Source: Actinomycetes bacterium
Lineage (GTDB): Bacteria; Actinomycetota; Acidimicrobiia; Spongiisociales; UBA5794
Direction of reading: 5' to 3'
DNA length: 50,824 bases
Assembly: GCA_024638645.1 (NCBI GenBank)
Contig: JAHEJX010000016.1
Coordinates: forward strand, 1 to 50,824
The translations under genes were made by a program, and so were the position numbers. The notes beneath the pieces are model-generated. The model was not told the origin of the DNA. It ran no database searches and was given only the letters and a program-made list of their open reading frames with translations. Every line of letters begins with the position of its first letter. Positions within the stretch are counted from its first letter, which is position 1. Shown here piece by piece: positions 1 through 10,150 of this stretch.

Positions 1-1
1 A

Positions 2-38
2 GGGAAGGGCCGGGGGGCTCACGCCCCCCGGCATTCCC
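2..38. terminator. GC-rich hairpin downstream of the livK-type gene
   Basis: A perfect 10-bp inverted repeat (GCCGGGGGGC at 9-18, GCCCCCCGGC at 23-32) with a TCAC loop is flanked by a further GGGAA/TTCCC pair. It lies just past the stop codon of the minus-strand binding-protein gene, so it probably ends that transcript. There is no strong T-run on the minus-strand exit side (CCTTCCCT), so termination may not be purely intrinsic. Confidence 0.6.
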
Positions 39-52
39 GGTTTCCTTATGGG

Positions 53-1531
53 CTAGCCGGAGATCCGGTTGCCCTCTTCCTGTGTCCAGCAAGCGCCTGT
101 GAACTCGAAGTTCGCAGCCAATGGCATCACGAACGGTCCTTCGATGAGCGTGGAACCGGTGGTCCCGAGCCCATTCTGGAGCTGCTGCTCGGCACCGCCG
201 GCTGCCAAGTAGGCGACCAAGTCAGGCTTGTAGATGTAGGTCTCCCGCACGACATAGTCGTTCGGAGATCCGACATAGTTTTGGTCCGGCGCCGCACCGC
301 CCATGCTGATGAGCTCGACGCTGTTGGCCGCGTCGATGACACCCTGACGGGTCAAGTCACCGTTGGCAGCGGCCTGACGCAGAATCTGCTCCATGGCACG
401 GGCCTCGGTCCAACCCAGGATGAATGCGTCCGAGGGACGACGATCCGGGTAGCGGGCCGTCAGAACCTCTGAGACCTGGGCCATGCCCGGGACATCGGTT
501 CCCCACGACACGGCGTAGTTCGACTGGAAGAAGAAGCCGGCGAAAGCCTCTGCTGCTGCCGAGTCGAGCAGGCGGAAGTCGTAGCTCGGTGTTGAGCCGG
601 TCCACTGTGCGGTTAGCAGGCCGGCCTGGGCGGATCCGCCGAGGAGGACGGCCGTTTCGGAGCCGGAACCGGTGACCCAGACGATGTCGGGACTGCTACC
701 GACGATCCCAGGAATTACCGGAGCAGCGTCTGCGGCTGTGTACTCCAGGGGGTTTGACCGAACGATCAAGCCCTCACCGTCATAGACGATGTCGAGTCCG
801 AGCTGCTGGGCGGCGTACTTGACGCCCGCCGCTGCATCCTGCCCGTAGTCGCCGGCACGGGTGACGACTGCCAGTGTTGGCAGGGCCCCGTCGTTGTCGG
901 CCTTGAACTTCTCAACCATCCATTCGATGACGTTCATGCCCTCGATGCAGTAGTTGGTCCCGAGCTCGAATGTCAGACCGCTGTCGAATGCTGGGTCCGC
1001 CCAGCCGGAATACCAGCTCAGCGGCATCGCAAGTACGTTGTCTTCCTTCAGCTGCGACAGAATCGACGCCGTGTGTGGCGAACCCGTCGAGTTGGAGAAA
1101 GCGACTACCTCGTCGACGATCTTCGTGTACTTCTCACCGTGAGTCGCGACGTTGTAGCCGGTGTCCTCGATTACCGGGACAACGTTCCGCCCTGCGATTC
1201 CACCGTTAGCGTTGACGACGTCTTCCCAATAGGCGACCTGAGCGTCGACAATGTCGACGGTCAGACCGGAGAACGGTCCAGACAGGTCGGCCAGGAGGCC
1301 AATGCGAATTTCTGTGTCAGACACGCCAATGTCGGTCATGATTTCTTCAGCCGGTGGGGCGACTGTCGTGGTTGGCGCCGCCGTAGTCGGTGCCGCCGTA
1401 GTCGGAGCAGCCGTTGTACCCGGCGCAGCCGTCGTCGGAGCGGCGGTTGTGTCCTCGGTCGAGTCACCACACGCCGTAGCGATCATGGCGAACACGAAAC
1501 CGAGCACTATCAGTTTCTTTCTGAGGCTCAT
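53..1531 (-). CDS. Branched-chain-amino-acid-type ABC transporter substrate-binding lipoprotein
   Basis: This is the extracytoplasmic solute receptor of a LivK-family importer, 492 aa. Residues 1-21 form a lipoprotein signal (KK, a hydrophobic stretch, lipobox ATAC, with the Cys at 21). A Thr/Ala/Pro linker follows (about residues 28-60). The type I periplasmic-binding fold then starts near IRIGLLADLSGPFSG, a typical LivK/Peripla_BP_6 opening. The start is ATG with an AGAGGAC ribosome site a few bases upstream. It is the last gene of the FadD-LivH-LivM cluster, separated from livM by 77 bases. The ligand is unknown: LivK-like receptors bind branched amino acids, amides and aromatic or acyl acids, and the upstream phenylacetate-type genes favour an aromatic or acyl ligand. 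That substrate is inferred from context only. Confidence 0.88.
   Translation of the reverse strand: MSLRKKLIVLGFVFAMIATACGDSTEDTTAAPTTAAPGTTAAPTTAAPTTAAPTTTVAPPAEEIMTDIGVSDTEIRIGLLADLSGPFSGLTVDIVDAQVAYWEDVVNANGGIAGRNVVPVIEDTGYNVATHGEKYTKIVDEVVAFSNSTGSPHTASILSQLKEDNVLAMPLSWYSGWADPAFDSGLTFELGTNYCIEGMNVIEWMVEKFKADNDGALPTLAVVTRAGDYGQDAAAGVKYAAQQLGLDIVYDGEGLIVRSNPLEYTAADAAPVIPGIVGSSPDIVWVTGSGSETAVLLGGSAQAGLLTAQWTGSTPSYDFRLLDSAAAEAFAGFFFQSNYAVSWGTDVPGMAQVSEVLTARYPDRRPSDAFILGWTEARAMEQILRQAAANGDLTRQGVIDAANSVELISMGGAAPDQNYVGSPNDYVVRETYIYKPDLVAYLAAGGAEQQLQNGLGTTGSTLIEGPFVMPLAANFEFTGACWTQEEGNRISG
1346..1447 (-). repeat. Thr/Ala/Pro low-complexity linker repeat in the binding protein
   Basis: The DNA here is an imperfect tandem array encoding repeated TTAAP units (about residues 29-62). 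It spaces the folded receptor from its lipid anchor. Such TAP linkers are common in actinobacterial lipoproteins. The array could vary in copy number by slippage. Confidence 0.7.
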
Positions 1532-1608
1532 TTAGTCCTCTGTTCCTTTCATTTGTCGTCCCTCCACCACCCGGGCTGGGCAGCGAGGGTCCTCTTGAGG
1601 CCACTCAC

Positions 1609-2841
1609 TCAATAGCTGAATGGCCAACCCTTCCAGTAGTTGCGAATACGAAGCCAGATTCCATACAAGCCCAGTGGCTCAAATATGAGGAAAACTGCGA
1701 TCAACAGGCCATAGATGACTGTGTTGGCCTGGAAGATACTCAATCCGGCGCCAGCCGCCTCCAAAGACAACACGCCGAAATCTCCCGAGCCGGTTTTGAT
1801 GACGATGTCTGCCAGCGGCGCCAACCAGGTGTCGGCCTCGATCTGGTGGCTCAAGAAGTCGGTGGAGTTCTCGACGATTCTCGGCAAGAGCTGGATGAAC
1901 AACGTGCCAAGAACCACACCAACCACGGTGCCGGCGCCCCCGATGAGCACGATGGCGATGAACTGCACCGACAGGAAGAGGCTCCACTGCTCGGGGGGGA
2001 GGAACCCGAGGAATGTCGCGTACAGCGCCCCGGCGACTCCGGCGTAGAACGAAGAGATCGCAAACGCCTGAGTCTTCGCTCGAGACTCGTTGACTCCCAT
2101 TACCTCCGCGGCAATATCTCGGTCGCGGATAGCGGCGAACGACCGGCCGATCCGTGTGCGGGCCAGGTTCTTTGCTGCAAGTAGGAAGATCGCCGTTACC
2201 ACCAGCATGAACAAGAAGGACTTGCCCTCACTTGGCAGGAAGACGCCAAACCACTCCCCGTCACTGGACAAGTCGATGCGGGGCCCGTCGATATCCCACA
2301 GCGCAAGCTGGAACGGACCCCAGTCTCTACCCAACTCGGGGATGCCCGCCACCTGATTCCAATTGCGAAATAGGTGCTGCCCAATGAACACGAGCCCCAA
2401 CGTGACGATGGCCAGGTAGAGGCCGCGCACTCGCACCGCAGTGGGCGCCACCAGGATCCCGACAGCCGCTGCAATGAGGCCTCCGGCCAGCACTCCGAGC
2501 CACATGGGCAGTTCGAGTCCCCACAGCGCCTCGGTCGGGGAACCGCTCAATGCCGCAGTCGTGTAGGCGCCGATCCCCATGAAGAAGGCATGGCCAAGCG
2601 AAACCTGACCTGCCATTCCGGTGACGATGTTCAGACCGGCAGCGCCGATCATGAAGATGAGTGCGATGACCAAGAGCTGGAGCCAACCGGGGCTCGCCAT
2701 AAAGCGCATCCCGGGAACGACGCCAAACGGAACTGAGATCGCGAGGAGAGCTCCGATGACGACCAAAGCCTTCTGAGCGTTGGTCGGGAAGAGCGACTGC
2801 TCGGCCTCGTAGTCAACGTAAAGGAGTGGGCGACCTCTCAT
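1609..2841 (-). CDS. livM: LivM-type ABC transporter permease
   Basis: A 410-aa integral membrane permease, partner of LivH. After a soluble N-terminus of about 25 residues it has roughly ten hydrophobic segments. The family signature is visible as GLNIVTGMAGQVSLGHAFFMGIGAYT (about residues 69-95), and the coupling-helix region RTRIGRSFAAIRDRDIAAEVMG contacts the ATPases. Its ATG overlaps the livH stop as ATGA, so the two are translationally coupled. It forms the transmembrane channel with LivH and needs LivG/LivF-type ATPases, which are not in this window and may lie beyond its left edge. BPD_transp_2 family membership is clear; the substrate is not. Confidence 0.9.
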   Translation of the reverse strand: MRGRPLLYVDYEAEQSLFPTNAQKALVVIGALLAISVPFGVVPGMRFMASPGWLQLLVIALIFMIGAAGLNIVTGMAGQVSLGHAFFMGIGAYTTAALSGSPTEALWGLELPMWLGVLAGGLIAAAVGILVAPTAVRVRGLYLAIVTLGLVFIGQHLFRNWNQVAGIPELGRDWGPFQLALWDIDGPRIDLSSDGEWFGVFLPSEGKSFLFMLVVTAIFLLAAKNLARTRIGRSFAAIRDRDIAAEVMGVNESRAKTQAFAISSFYAGVAGALYATFLGFLPPEQWSLFLSVQFIAIVLIGGAGTVVGVVLGTLFIQLLPRIVENSTDFLSHQIEADTWLAPLADIVIKTGSGDFGVLSLEAAGAGLSIFQANTVIYGLLIAVFLIFEPLGLYGIWLRIRNYWKGWPFSY

Positions 2842-3818
2842 ACCCGGCGGATCTCTTCCGTGCCGAAGAGCCCGTATGGCCTAACCAGAAGGAAGCCGAG
2901 CATCAACAGATATGGAATGAGTCCGGTGAACCCAATTCCAAGCGTGCCCGAGGCATTGGCCAGGTAGTGACCAAGCATGATTTCAGCGATGCCGATGGTG
3001 AAGCCACCGACTACAGCACCGACGATCGAATCGAGGCCGCCGATGATGATTGCGGGGAACGCCCGCAGCGCAAAGAAGGCCGTCCCGCCGGTGACGCCAA
3101 AACCTCGGGGCGAGATGCTCGAGAAGATCCCTCCGATCGCTGCCAGAACCGCTCCTAGCGCCCAGGCCAGAGCGAATATCCGCCCCGCTGAGATCCCCTG
3201 GGCCATGGCGGCTTCCTGGTCGAAAGCGGTGGCCCGCATCGCGACACCCATCCGCGTGCGGAAGAACAGTACGAGAGCGATCACAACGATGATCACCGTG
3301 ACGATCGCCGCGATGAACACATGTGGCACGACGATGTCACCGATCTTGGTGAGGCTGAGAATCCCCCATGGGCTGCCGATGTCGAGCGTGCCGCCCTGGC
3401 CGAGCAGGTCGCCAACGACCGTTCGCAGGACGATGTCGATGCCGATCGTGATCATTGCGATCGAGAACAGCGGCTGGCCGATCATGGGCCGAATGAAGAC
3501 TCGCTCGATCAGCATCCCGATCACAGCCGCCACAGCGACGGCCGCAAGCGCCGAGATGATGAACCGCAGCGTCGCCGGCAGCCCTTCGAGGTAGCGGCCA
3601 GGCCAGTTGATGACCGTCACGAAGTATGCCGCAAGGTAAGCGCCGACCGCGGCGACTGCACCGTGAGCGAAACTCAACACCTGGGTCGACTTGAAGATGA
3701 TGACGAACCCAAGCGCCAGGATCGCGTATATCGACCCAAGAGCCAGCCCGTCGATCAGCTTCGTGGCGAAGGTTTCGACTGAGCTGGCCTGTGCGAGGAG
3801 GACGCCGACCTGGGACAT
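2838..3818 (-). CDS. livH: LivH-type ABC transporter permease
   Basis: A 326-aa permease of the LivH family with about eight or nine hydrophobic helices. Signature stretches include GLALGSIYAILALGFVIIFKSTQ and LSFAHGAVAAVGAYLA near the N-terminus, and RMGVAMRATAFDQEAAMAQGI, the EAA-like loop that docks the ATPase. The ATG shares one base with the stop of the upstream acyl-CoA ligase (TGATG), and the gene ends inside livM (ATGA). Ligase, livH and livM are therefore a tightly coupled unit. This arrangement suggests that the imported acid is CoA-activated on entry, which is inference from gene order. Confidence 0.9.
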   Translation of the reverse strand: MSQVGVLLAQASSVETFATKLIDGLALGSIYAILALGFVIIFKSTQVLSFAHGAVAAVGAYLAAYFVTVINWPGRYLEGLPATLRFIISALAAVAVAAVIGMLIERVFIRPMIGQPLFSIAMITIGIDIVLRTVVGDLLGQGGTLDIGSPWGILSLTKIGDIVVPHVFIAAIVTVIIVVIALVLFFRTRMGVAMRATAFDQEAAMAQGISAGRIFALAWALGAVLAAIGGIFSSISPRGFGVTGGTAFFALRAFPAIIIGGLDSIVGAVVGGFTIGIAEIMLGHYLANASGTLGIGFTGLIPYLLMLGFLLVRPYGLFGTEEIRRV

Positions 3819-5689
3819 CAGTACATCGACTCCACGAGGTCGCCGAACATGTCGACCATCGACGAGCGCTTCAACTTCTGCGTCGCAGTCAGCTCGCCGT
3901 CCTCGTGATCGAGCTCCTTGGGGATCATGCGGAACTTCTTGATCTGCTCGACCGTGGCGAACTTGGCATTGGTCTCGACGACGATGCCCTGGACCTTGTC
4001 GAGCACTTCCTTCTTCTCGCTCAGGTCGCGGTACGTCGTGAACGGGATTCCTTTTCGAGTGGCCCAGTCGCCCATGGTGTCGAGCTCGATGCCGATGAGC
4101 GCGGTGCAGTATTTGCGCCCGTCACCGACCACCATTGCTTCCTTTATGTATGGCGAAGCCTTCAAGCTGTTTTCGATCTCAGAGGGCGAGATGTTCTTAC
4201 CGCCCGACGTGATGATGATGTCCTTCATGCGGTCGACGATCTTGACGTGAGTACCGTCGACCCACACCCCAACGTCGCCCGTCTTGAGCCAGCCGTCCTC
4301 GGTGAATGTCTCGGTCGTCTGGTCTGGTTTGTTCCAATAGCCCTTGAAGACACCGGGATGTTTGGTCTGGATCTCGCCGGTTTCCTCGTCGATGCGGAAG
4401 CCAATGTCGGGATACGGCTCGCCGACTGTGCCGAGTTTGACTCTGCCGTCGAAGTTGACGGTCGCTACCGCAACGTTCTCCGTCATGCCATAGAGCTCGT
4501 ATACGGGGATTCCCAGCCCCATGAAGAACTGCAGTACCTCAGGCGCAATCGGAGCAGCACCCGATGCCGTCCATCGCGCCCGGCGCAAACCGATGCGTTC
4601 CTTCAGAGCGCGGAAGATGAGCGGATTGCCTATCCAATAAGCCAAGCGGCTCAGGGGCGTGTGGTCGCCCCCGTTCTCCACGCGTGCTTTGCCGATGAAG
4701 TTCGCAAGGCCAATGGCTAGTTTCGTCACCTGACGCTTGAACCAGGTGGCGTCTGACAGCTTGATCATGGCCCCGGCGTGGATGCGCTCCCAGATACGCG
4801 GGACGGCAAAGAACAGGGTGGGCTGTACCTCGCGCAGGTTGAGCTGCACAGTTTCGATGGCCTCGGCGAAGTTGAGTACAACGCCGGTGCCCACCATCGT
4901 CCATGTTGAGAAGATCCGTTCGGCTACGTGGCACAACGGGAGGTAGGTGAGAATCTGGTCGTCCGGATTCGGCTTGACGTTGCCGGGGATCCGGCCGTCG
5001 GAATTGATGATCTTCTCGATGGCGAAATCCGCGTTGACGTTGGTGAGCATGGCCCCCTTGGGCGGACCAGTGGTGCCTGAGGTGTAGACGAGGGTCATGA
5101 TGTCTTCACCGGTGGCGGCAGCCATCAGCGCCTCTACCGCCCCGGCGTTCTCAGCCTGGTGCTGACGCCCCAGCGCCATGAAGTCGTCCCAGTACAACAA
5201 GCGCGGATCGTCGTATTTGCGCACCCCGCGAGGCTCGAGATACACGATCCTCTTCAGATGAGGAAATGTCTCTAGCGGCAGTTCCAGCACCTTGTCGACC
5301 TGTTCTTGATCCTCAGCCAGATGGACTTTGGCCTGCGAGTCGTTGAGGAGATATTCGACCTCCGCCGTCGGATTCGTCGGATACAGGCCGGTAGTGATGC
5401 CGCGGATTGCCACGGCAGCCATATCGAGAATGACCCATTCCGGGCGGTCCTCCGCGTGAATCGAGACGACTTCCTGCACGCCGACGTCCAACGCAAGCAG
5501 GGCGTGGGCAGCCGTCAGGACTTCCTCCCATGCCTGGCGCCATGTCCACTCCTGCCAGATGCCGTAGTCCTTGTTGCGCATGCAGACGGTGTCTGGCATG
5601 TTCTGTGCCCAATCGCGCACCCGTGCCGCCACCGTGAGGTGACCGGTCGGCGCGCTCTGCGGCGGGACTTGGTCGATAGTCGCCGTCAT
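3818..5689 (-). CDS. FadD-like AMP-dependent acyl-CoA ligase
   Basis: A 623-aa ANL-superfamily adenylate-forming enzyme. It activates a carboxylic acid with ATP to an acyl-AMP and then to an acyl-CoA. Motifs in order are the P-loop TSGTTGPPKGAM (about residue 202), YELYGMTEN (A5), TGDVGVW (A7), DRMKDIIITSGGKNISPSEIE (A8 hinge) and a C-terminal TATQKLKR with the catalytic Lys region. Length and sequence resemble the long-chain FadD15/AMP-binding group more than the ~430-aa PaaK phenylacetate-CoA ligases. The start has a strong GGAGGAAAAGGC ribosome site. Its place between paaN and livH suggests it activates the acid brought in by the Liv system. Substrate chain length or aromaticity cannot be read from the sequence. 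Confidence 0.88.
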   Translation of the reverse strand: MTATIDQVPPQSAPTGHLTVAARVRDWAQNMPDTVCMRNKDYGIWQEWTWRQAWEEVLTAAHALLALDVGVQEVVSIHAEDRPEWVILDMAAVAIRGITTGLYPTNPTAEVEYLLNDSQAKVHLAEDQEQVDKVLELPLETFPHLKRIVYLEPRGVRKYDDPRLLYWDDFMALGRQHQAENAGAVEALMAAATGEDIMTLVYTSGTTGPPKGAMLTNVNADFAIEKIINSDGRIPGNVKPNPDDQILTYLPLCHVAERIFSTWTMVGTGVVLNFAEAIETVQLNLREVQPTLFFAVPRIWERIHAGAMIKLSDATWFKRQVTKLAIGLANFIGKARVENGGDHTPLSRLAYWIGNPLIFRALKERIGLRRARWTASGAAPIAPEVLQFFMGLGIPVYELYGMTENVAVATVNFDGRVKLGTVGEPYPDIGFRIDEETGEIQTKHPGVFKGYWNKPDQTTETFTEDGWLKTGDVGVWVDGTHVKIVDRMKDIIITSGGKNISPSEIENSLKASPYIKEAMVVGDGRKYCTALIGIELDTMGDWATRKGIPFTTYRDLSEKKEVLDKVQGIVVETNAKFATVEQIKKFRMIPKELDHEDGELTATQKLKRSSMVDMFGDLVESMY

Positions 5690-5763
5690 GCCTTTTCCTC
5701 CGATTGCAGCCCGGGAGTGGTTGTCACCTTAGATTCGCGGTCTCATGGATTTCATCCGGGCGT

Positions 5764-7422
5764 TCATGCGGGTTTGCGCACACCAACAACACGGAATCGT
5801 TTGGCGATGAAGGCCGGATCAGTCAGCGATGCGTTGCCGGCCGGATTCGCGCCTGTTACGTGGAAGTCGCTGAATGCAGCAGATTGGTTTACGAACAGGC
5901 TGCCCGTGAGATTGAAAGCCACGGAGACACCGGCTTCGACTGCTGCATCTTCGGCAGCATCCTGCACGCTGCTGTCCGTGGAATACACAAGCCATGTGAT
6001 GGCGCCGTGACGTAATGCCGACTCTTTGGCCAACTCGAGCGAGTGTTTCGTGGAATCCGTCGCGATGACGTAGATCACTGGGCCGAACATCTCGCGCATG
6101 TATGAGTCCTTGTCGGCGGCGTCGGCCGCCACCACCACCGGGGTGCGGACGATGGCGTCGGGATACAGCGAGTTCTTTATCTGGCGACTCTCGAGCAAGA
6201 CCCGGCCGGTCGCGGCTGCCGCCTCGATCCGGTCGACGGAAGCAGGATCCTTGATCGCACCGAGGATGTCGCTGGCCCGGTCGTCGTCCGAGAGGAGCCC
6301 CGCGATGGCGCCGGTGTAACCGGCGACGACGTCTGCGTATGGAACTTCGTCACCGGCGACCCTCATTCCGCTGCGCGGCACGTAGACATTCTGTGGAGTA
6401 GTGCACATTTGACCGCCGTACATGGTCATGGAAACGGAGAGGTTGCGAAAGACACCTTTGAGGTCCTCGGCGGAGTCGAGTATCACTGAATTCACTCCGG
6501 CCTTCTCGGTGAAGACTTCGGCGTGCGTTACGTTCTGCTCGAGCCAATCACCGAACGCCGAGCCACCGGTGTAGTCGACGAGTTTGACGCGTGGGTCCAT
6601 CACGAGGTCTTTGGCGATCGGGTGCCCCGGATTGTCGACGGCAAGCTGGACGACATTTGGATCGAACCCCGCATCACGCAGCACGCCGCGGGCGGTCTCG
6701 ACGAACAGGGCGAACGGCATGATCGTTGCCGGGTGCGGTTTGACGATCACCGGATTGCCGGTAGCGAGACTGGCGAAGATCCCGGGGTACCCATTCCAAG
6801 TCGGGAACGTCGAGACGCCGATGGTCACCGCAATCCCGGCGGGCCGCAGCCGCCAAGTCTTGTTGAGCACGATCGGATCACGTTTTCCCTGAGGTTTCTC
6901 CCATTGCATGTGCTTCGGAAGCGATACGGCAGCTTCGTGAGCGTATGCCACGGCCTCGAGACCACGATCCAGAGCATGGGGGCCGCCCGCCTGAAACGCC
7001 ATGAGGAATGACTGGCCCGTCGTCTGCATTACGGCGTGGGCCATTTCGAAGCTGTTCTTGCCGAGGCGGTGCAGGATCTCCAAGCAGACACCACTGCGGT
7101 GTTTGACGGGCGCCTGAGCCCATTGGTGGGCGGCGGCAGCGGCATTGTCGAGCAGTGCAGCAACTTCAGTAACCGGATAAGCCACGCCGAGTTCACGTCC
7201 GTATGCCGAAGTCTCGCCGCCTGAGGACCACTCGGCGGCGGCCTGGTCCAGGGCAAAACGTTTGCCGAGGCGCGACTCGAAGGCTGCCTCGCCTTTCTTC
7301 GGAGCTTCCTCGCCGTAGCCGCGCGGGCTCTCGGGATAGGGGCTCCAGTATGTGCGGCTCACGATCGTCGTGCGGGCCCTCTTCAGGGTGTCTTTGTGCT
7401 TCTCGTAGAGAGCGTCCGGCAT
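5764..7422 (-). CDS. paaN: PaaN-type phenylacetate-pathway aldehyde dehydrogenase
   Basis: A 552-aa aldehyde dehydrogenase-superfamily protein resembling the stand-alone PaaN group. It has no fused MaoC-type hydratase, unlike PaaZ. The catalytic Cys lies in GGQMCTTPQNVYV. Upstream is a conserved EKAGVNSVI segment matching the ALDH general-base region, and the PAGIAVTIGVSTFPTWNGY and KPHPATIMPF stretches line the cofactor site. A longer frame exists upstream, but I chose the ATG at 7422 because a GAGGAG ribosome site sits just before it and the start falls 8 bases after the thiolase stop. In the family this enzyme is tied to oxidation of the ring-opened phenylacetyl-CoA semialdehyde, and its neighbours PaaH and PaaJ support that. 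Confidence 0.85.
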   Translation of the reverse strand: MPDALYEKHKDTLKRARTTIVSRTYWSPYPESPRGYGEEAPKKGEAAFESRLGKRFALDQAAAEWSSGGETSAYGRELGVAYPVTEVAALLDNAAAAAHQWAQAPVKHRSGVCLEILHRLGKNSFEMAHAVMQTTGQSFLMAFQAGGPHALDRGLEAVAYAHEAAVSLPKHMQWEKPQGKRDPIVLNKTWRLRPAGIAVTIGVSTFPTWNGYPGIFASLATGNPVIVKPHPATIMPFALFVETARGVLRDAGFDPNVVQLAVDNPGHPIAKDLVMDPRVKLVDYTGGSAFGDWLEQNVTHAEVFTEKAGVNSVILDSAEDLKGVFRNLSVSMTMYGGQMCTTPQNVYVPRSGMRVAGDEVPYADVVAGYTGAIAGLLSDDDRASDILGAIKDPASVDRIEAAAATGRVLLESRQIKNSLYPDAIVRTPVVVAADAADKDSYMREMFGPVIYVIATDSTKHSLELAKESALRHGAITWLVYSTDSSVQDAAEDAAVEAGVSVAFNLTGSLFVNQSAAFSDFHVTGANPAGNASLTDPAFIAKRFRVVGVRKPA

Positions 7423-7430
7423 GATTCTCC

Positions 7431-8636
7431 TCAGAACTTGCTCGTCAACAACATTGCAATTCCTTGCCCAACCCCGATGCACATCGTCGCCAAGGCGTAG
7501 TCAACCGCGCGATCGTTCATCTCCACCGCAGCCGTATGAACCAGGCGGGCTCCACTCATCCCGAGCGGGTGGCCCAGCGCGATAGCACCGCCATTGGGAT
7601 TGACGTGCTCAGCGTCATCAGCGAGCCCGAGTTCGCGCAGCACGGCCAGCGCCTGGGAGGCAAAGGCCTCGTTCAACTCGATCACACCGACGTCGCCGAG
7701 CGAGATCCCCGTTCGGTCGAGCAGCTTCTTGGTGGCAGGAGCCGGGCCGATGCCCATGATGCGCGGGGGCACTCCGACAACGGCCATCGACTCGATTCGG
7801 GCCAACGGCTCGAGCCCGTAGCGACCAACCGCGCCCTCGGACGCGACGAGAACAGCTGCGGCTCCGTCATTGATGCCGGACGCATTGCCCGCTGTGATGG
7901 ATCCGCCCGGTGACAATGGCCGCAATGCCGATAGCTTCTCGAGCGTGGTATCTGGCCGAGGATGCTCATCGATGTCGACAAGAACCGGGTCACTGCGTTT
8001 CTGCGGCACAGGCACCGCGACGATCTCTTTCGCAAGACGGCCCCTCTTGATCGCAGCTAGGGCCCGCTCCTGGCTGCGGAGCGCAAAGGCGTCCTGGTCC
8101 TCTCGCGATGTGGCGAACTCATCGGCAACATTCTGAGCGGTTTGGTACATCTCGTCGCGGCCGAAGCGCTCCTCCATTGCAGGATTGACGAAGCGCCACC
8201 CGATCGTCGTGTCGTAGATCTCGGCCGCTCGTGAGAACGCCGTCTCCGCCTTGGCGATCACCTTGGGAGCTCGCGACATTGACTCCACGCCCCCGGCAAT
8301 GATCAAGTCGGCTTCGCCTGTCTTGATGGCGCGCGCCGCCTGCCCGATCGCGTCCATCCCGCTGCCGCACAGCCGGTTGATGGTGGCTCCAGGCACGGCA
8401 ACGCCCATGCCGGCAAGGAGCAGCGCCATACGGGCCACATTGCGATTGTCCTCGCCGGCCTGATTGGCTCCGCCGAGCAGCACGTCGTCCGTCCGCTCCC
8501 AATCCACGGAATCGTGGCGGGCGACCAGCTCGCGAATCACATGCGCCGCTAGATCGTCCGGACGCACGCCGGCCAGCGCCCCACCGTACCGACCGATCGG
8601 GGTACGCACCGCGTCGCAGATGAACGCTTGTGTCAC
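7431..8636 (-). CDS. Beta-ketoadipyl-CoA-type thiolase (PaaJ/PcaF family)
   Basis: A 401-aa thiolase. The start is GTG at 8636, overlapping the stop of the upstream dehydrogenase as GTGA; a longer open frame upstream is rejected. Signature residues are the nucleophile Cys in [10 protein letters not shown], the His in [16 protein letters not shown] and the second Cys in [10 protein letters not shown]. The N-terminal [33 protein letters not shown] and [18 protein letters not shown] stretches closely match 3-oxoadipyl-CoA thiolases of phenylacetate and protocatechuate breakdown rather than generic FadA. It would release acetyl-CoA (and succinyl-CoA in the last step) from 3-oxo-acyl-CoA intermediates. 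Confidence 0.9.
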   Translation of the reverse strand: MTQAFICDAVRTPIGRYGGALAGVRPDDLAAHVIRELVARHDSVDWERTDDVLLGGANQAGEDNRNVARMALLLAGMGVAVPGATINRLCGSGMDAIGQAARAIKTGEADLIIAGGVESMSRAPKVIAKAETAFSRAAEIYDTTIGWRFVNPAMEERFGRDEMYQTAQNVADEFATSREDQDAFALRSQERALAAIKRGRLAKEIVAVPVPQKRSDPVLVDIDEHPRPDTTLEKLSALRPLSPGGSITAGNASGINDGAAAVLVASEGAVGRYGLEPLARIESMAVVGVPPRIMGIGPAPATKKLLDRTGISLGDVGVIELNEAFASQALAVLRELGLADDAEHVNPNGGAIALGHPLGMSGARLVHTAAVEMNDRAVDYALATMCIGVGQGIAMLLTSKF

Positions 8637-10150
8637 AATGCCAAACCGAGTTTGGAATCCAATTCCGCCGTTCTGCGCAGCAGCGGGCTCGGTCGGTACC
8701 GGGGTTCGCCGTAGTAGTCGGCAATGTTGTCCAGCACCCCGACGACCCTGCCGACCCCGACCCGGTCGGCCCACTCGAGAGGTCCGATCGGGTAGTTGGT
8801 GCCGAGGCGCATTGCCGTATCGATGTCAGCTGCGATGGCCACACCCTTGAGCACCGCATCCGCAGCCACTGAGGCGAGCTGGCACAAGATGCGCAGCATC
8901 ACGAGTCCGGGCCCGTCGCCGACGACGCGGGCCTCGAGGCCGGCCGCGGCCAATATTGCGGCCGCGTCACCCAAGGCTTCCGCTCCGCCACCGGCGATGG
9001 CTACTACTGAGGCACTAGACCAGTCGACACAGTCGTCGACGGCAACGATCTTCTGGTCCGGAACGAGCGGGTCGATAGCGCTCACCGGCCGACCGTTGCT
9101 CGGCCACAGCAGCGTGGCGCCGAGCGCCACACCAGGAGCAGGGCCGAAACCCAGCGAAGTTCTCACTCCGGCATCGGTCAGCCGCGAGACAAGTCCCCTA
9201 GTGGCGGTCTTGTCGCCGTGAACGATGACGCTGGTGACATCACCCGAGGGTGTCGCCGTGCGCGGCTCAGCATCATCGGCTTCGCCGGAGTAGTCGTAGA
9301 AGCCGCTTCCGGTCTTGCGACCAAGCCGACCCGCATCGACGAGTTGCTGCTGAATCTGATTCGGCGCGAAACGGGGATCGTGAAACGTCTGCTCATAGAC
9401 GGATCTCGACACCGCAAGGTTGACATCGAGACCGACTAGATCCATCAAGGCAAAGGGTCCCATACGGAAACCACCTGCCCCGACGACGATCTCGTCCAGC
9501 TCACGAGCGGATGCCAGCCCCTCCTCGACGATCCGCAGCGCCTCACCGTAAAAGGGCCGGGCAACTCGATTGACGATGAAACCTGGCGTCGAGGCAGCCT
9601 GCACCGGGGTCTTGCCCCAAGCCTGCGCCGTTGCGGTCAGCATCGCCACCGTCGACGCATCCGAGGCTGCCCCAGTAACGATTTCCACGAGTGGCATGAC
9701 GGGGGCCGGATTGAAGAAGTGCATGCCGGCGACTTGGCCGGGCCGATCCAAGCCTGCTGCGATCGCGGTGACAGATAGCGAAGAGGTGTTGGTGGCGATG
9801 ATTGTGGCCGCGTCTGTGTGCGACTCGACTTGGCGCAGCAGTGCGACCTTGGCTTCGACGTCCTCGACAATGGCCTCGATCACCAGAGAGGCCCGCGCCA
9901 ACTGAGACAGGTCGCCCGTATACACGATCCGGCCTGCGATCTCATCTGCGGAAGCTGCTTCGAGCCTGCCCTTCTCGACGTCACGATCCAGATAGCGCTT
10001 GATGTCGGTTTCCGCCGATTCGAGGGCAGCGGCGTCGATGTCGAAGAGGAACACGTCGTGCCCGGCACCAGCTGCGATTCTGGCGATGCCCCGACCCATC
10101 GTTCCCGACCCGAGGACTGCTACCGCAGCGCTTGTCGCCAGCGCCGTCAC
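8633..10150 (-). CDS. 3-hydroxyacyl-CoA dehydrogenase, PaaH-like
   Basis: A 505-aa NAD-dependent 3-hydroxyacyl-CoA dehydrogenase. The N-terminal Rossmann motif is [14 protein letters not shown] (about residues 11-24). Next come [11 protein letters not shown] and NTSSLSVT, then the catalytic [15 protein letters not shown] segment, then a 3HCDH helical domain ending GSGFYDYSG. The C-terminal part carries a second, partial 3HCDH domain ([14 protein letters not shown]), as in PaaH/PaaC enzymes of about 500 aa. The start GTG at 10150 overlaps the TetR stop as GTGA. It would oxidise 3-hydroxyadipyl-CoA-like intermediates before the thiolase step. The role in phenylacetate breakdown comes from family resemblance plus the PaaN/PaaJ neighbours. 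Confidence 0.88.
   Translation of the reverse strand: MTALATSAAVAVLGSGTMGRGIARIAAGAGHDVFLFDIDAAALESAETDIKRYLDRDVEKGRLEAASADEIAGRIVYTGDLSQLARASLVIEAIVEDVEAKVALLRQVESHTDAATIIATNTSSLSVTAIAAGLDRPGQVAGMHFFNPAPVMPLVEIVTGAASDASTVAMLTATAQAWGKTPVQAASTPGFIVNRVARPFYGEALRIVEEGLASARELDEIVVGAGGFRMGPFALMDLVGLDVNLAVSRSVYEQTFHDPRFAPNQIQQQLVDAGRLGRKTGSGFYDYSGEADDAEPRTATPSGDVTSVIVHGDKTATRGLVSRLTDAGVRTSLGFGPAPGVALGATLLWPSNGRPVSAIDPLVPDQKIVAVDDCVDWSSASVVAIAGGGAEALGDAAAILAAAGLEARVVGDGPGLVMLRILCQLASVAADAVLKGVAIAADIDTAMRLGTNYPIGPLEWADRVGVGRVVGVLDNIADYYGEPRYRPSPLLRRTAELDSKLGLAL

Noticed and set aside
8637-8774. N-terminal extension of the thiolase
   Set aside because: It reads the dehydrogenase gene out of frame; the GTG overlapping the TGA opens directly on the conserved thiolase N-terminus.
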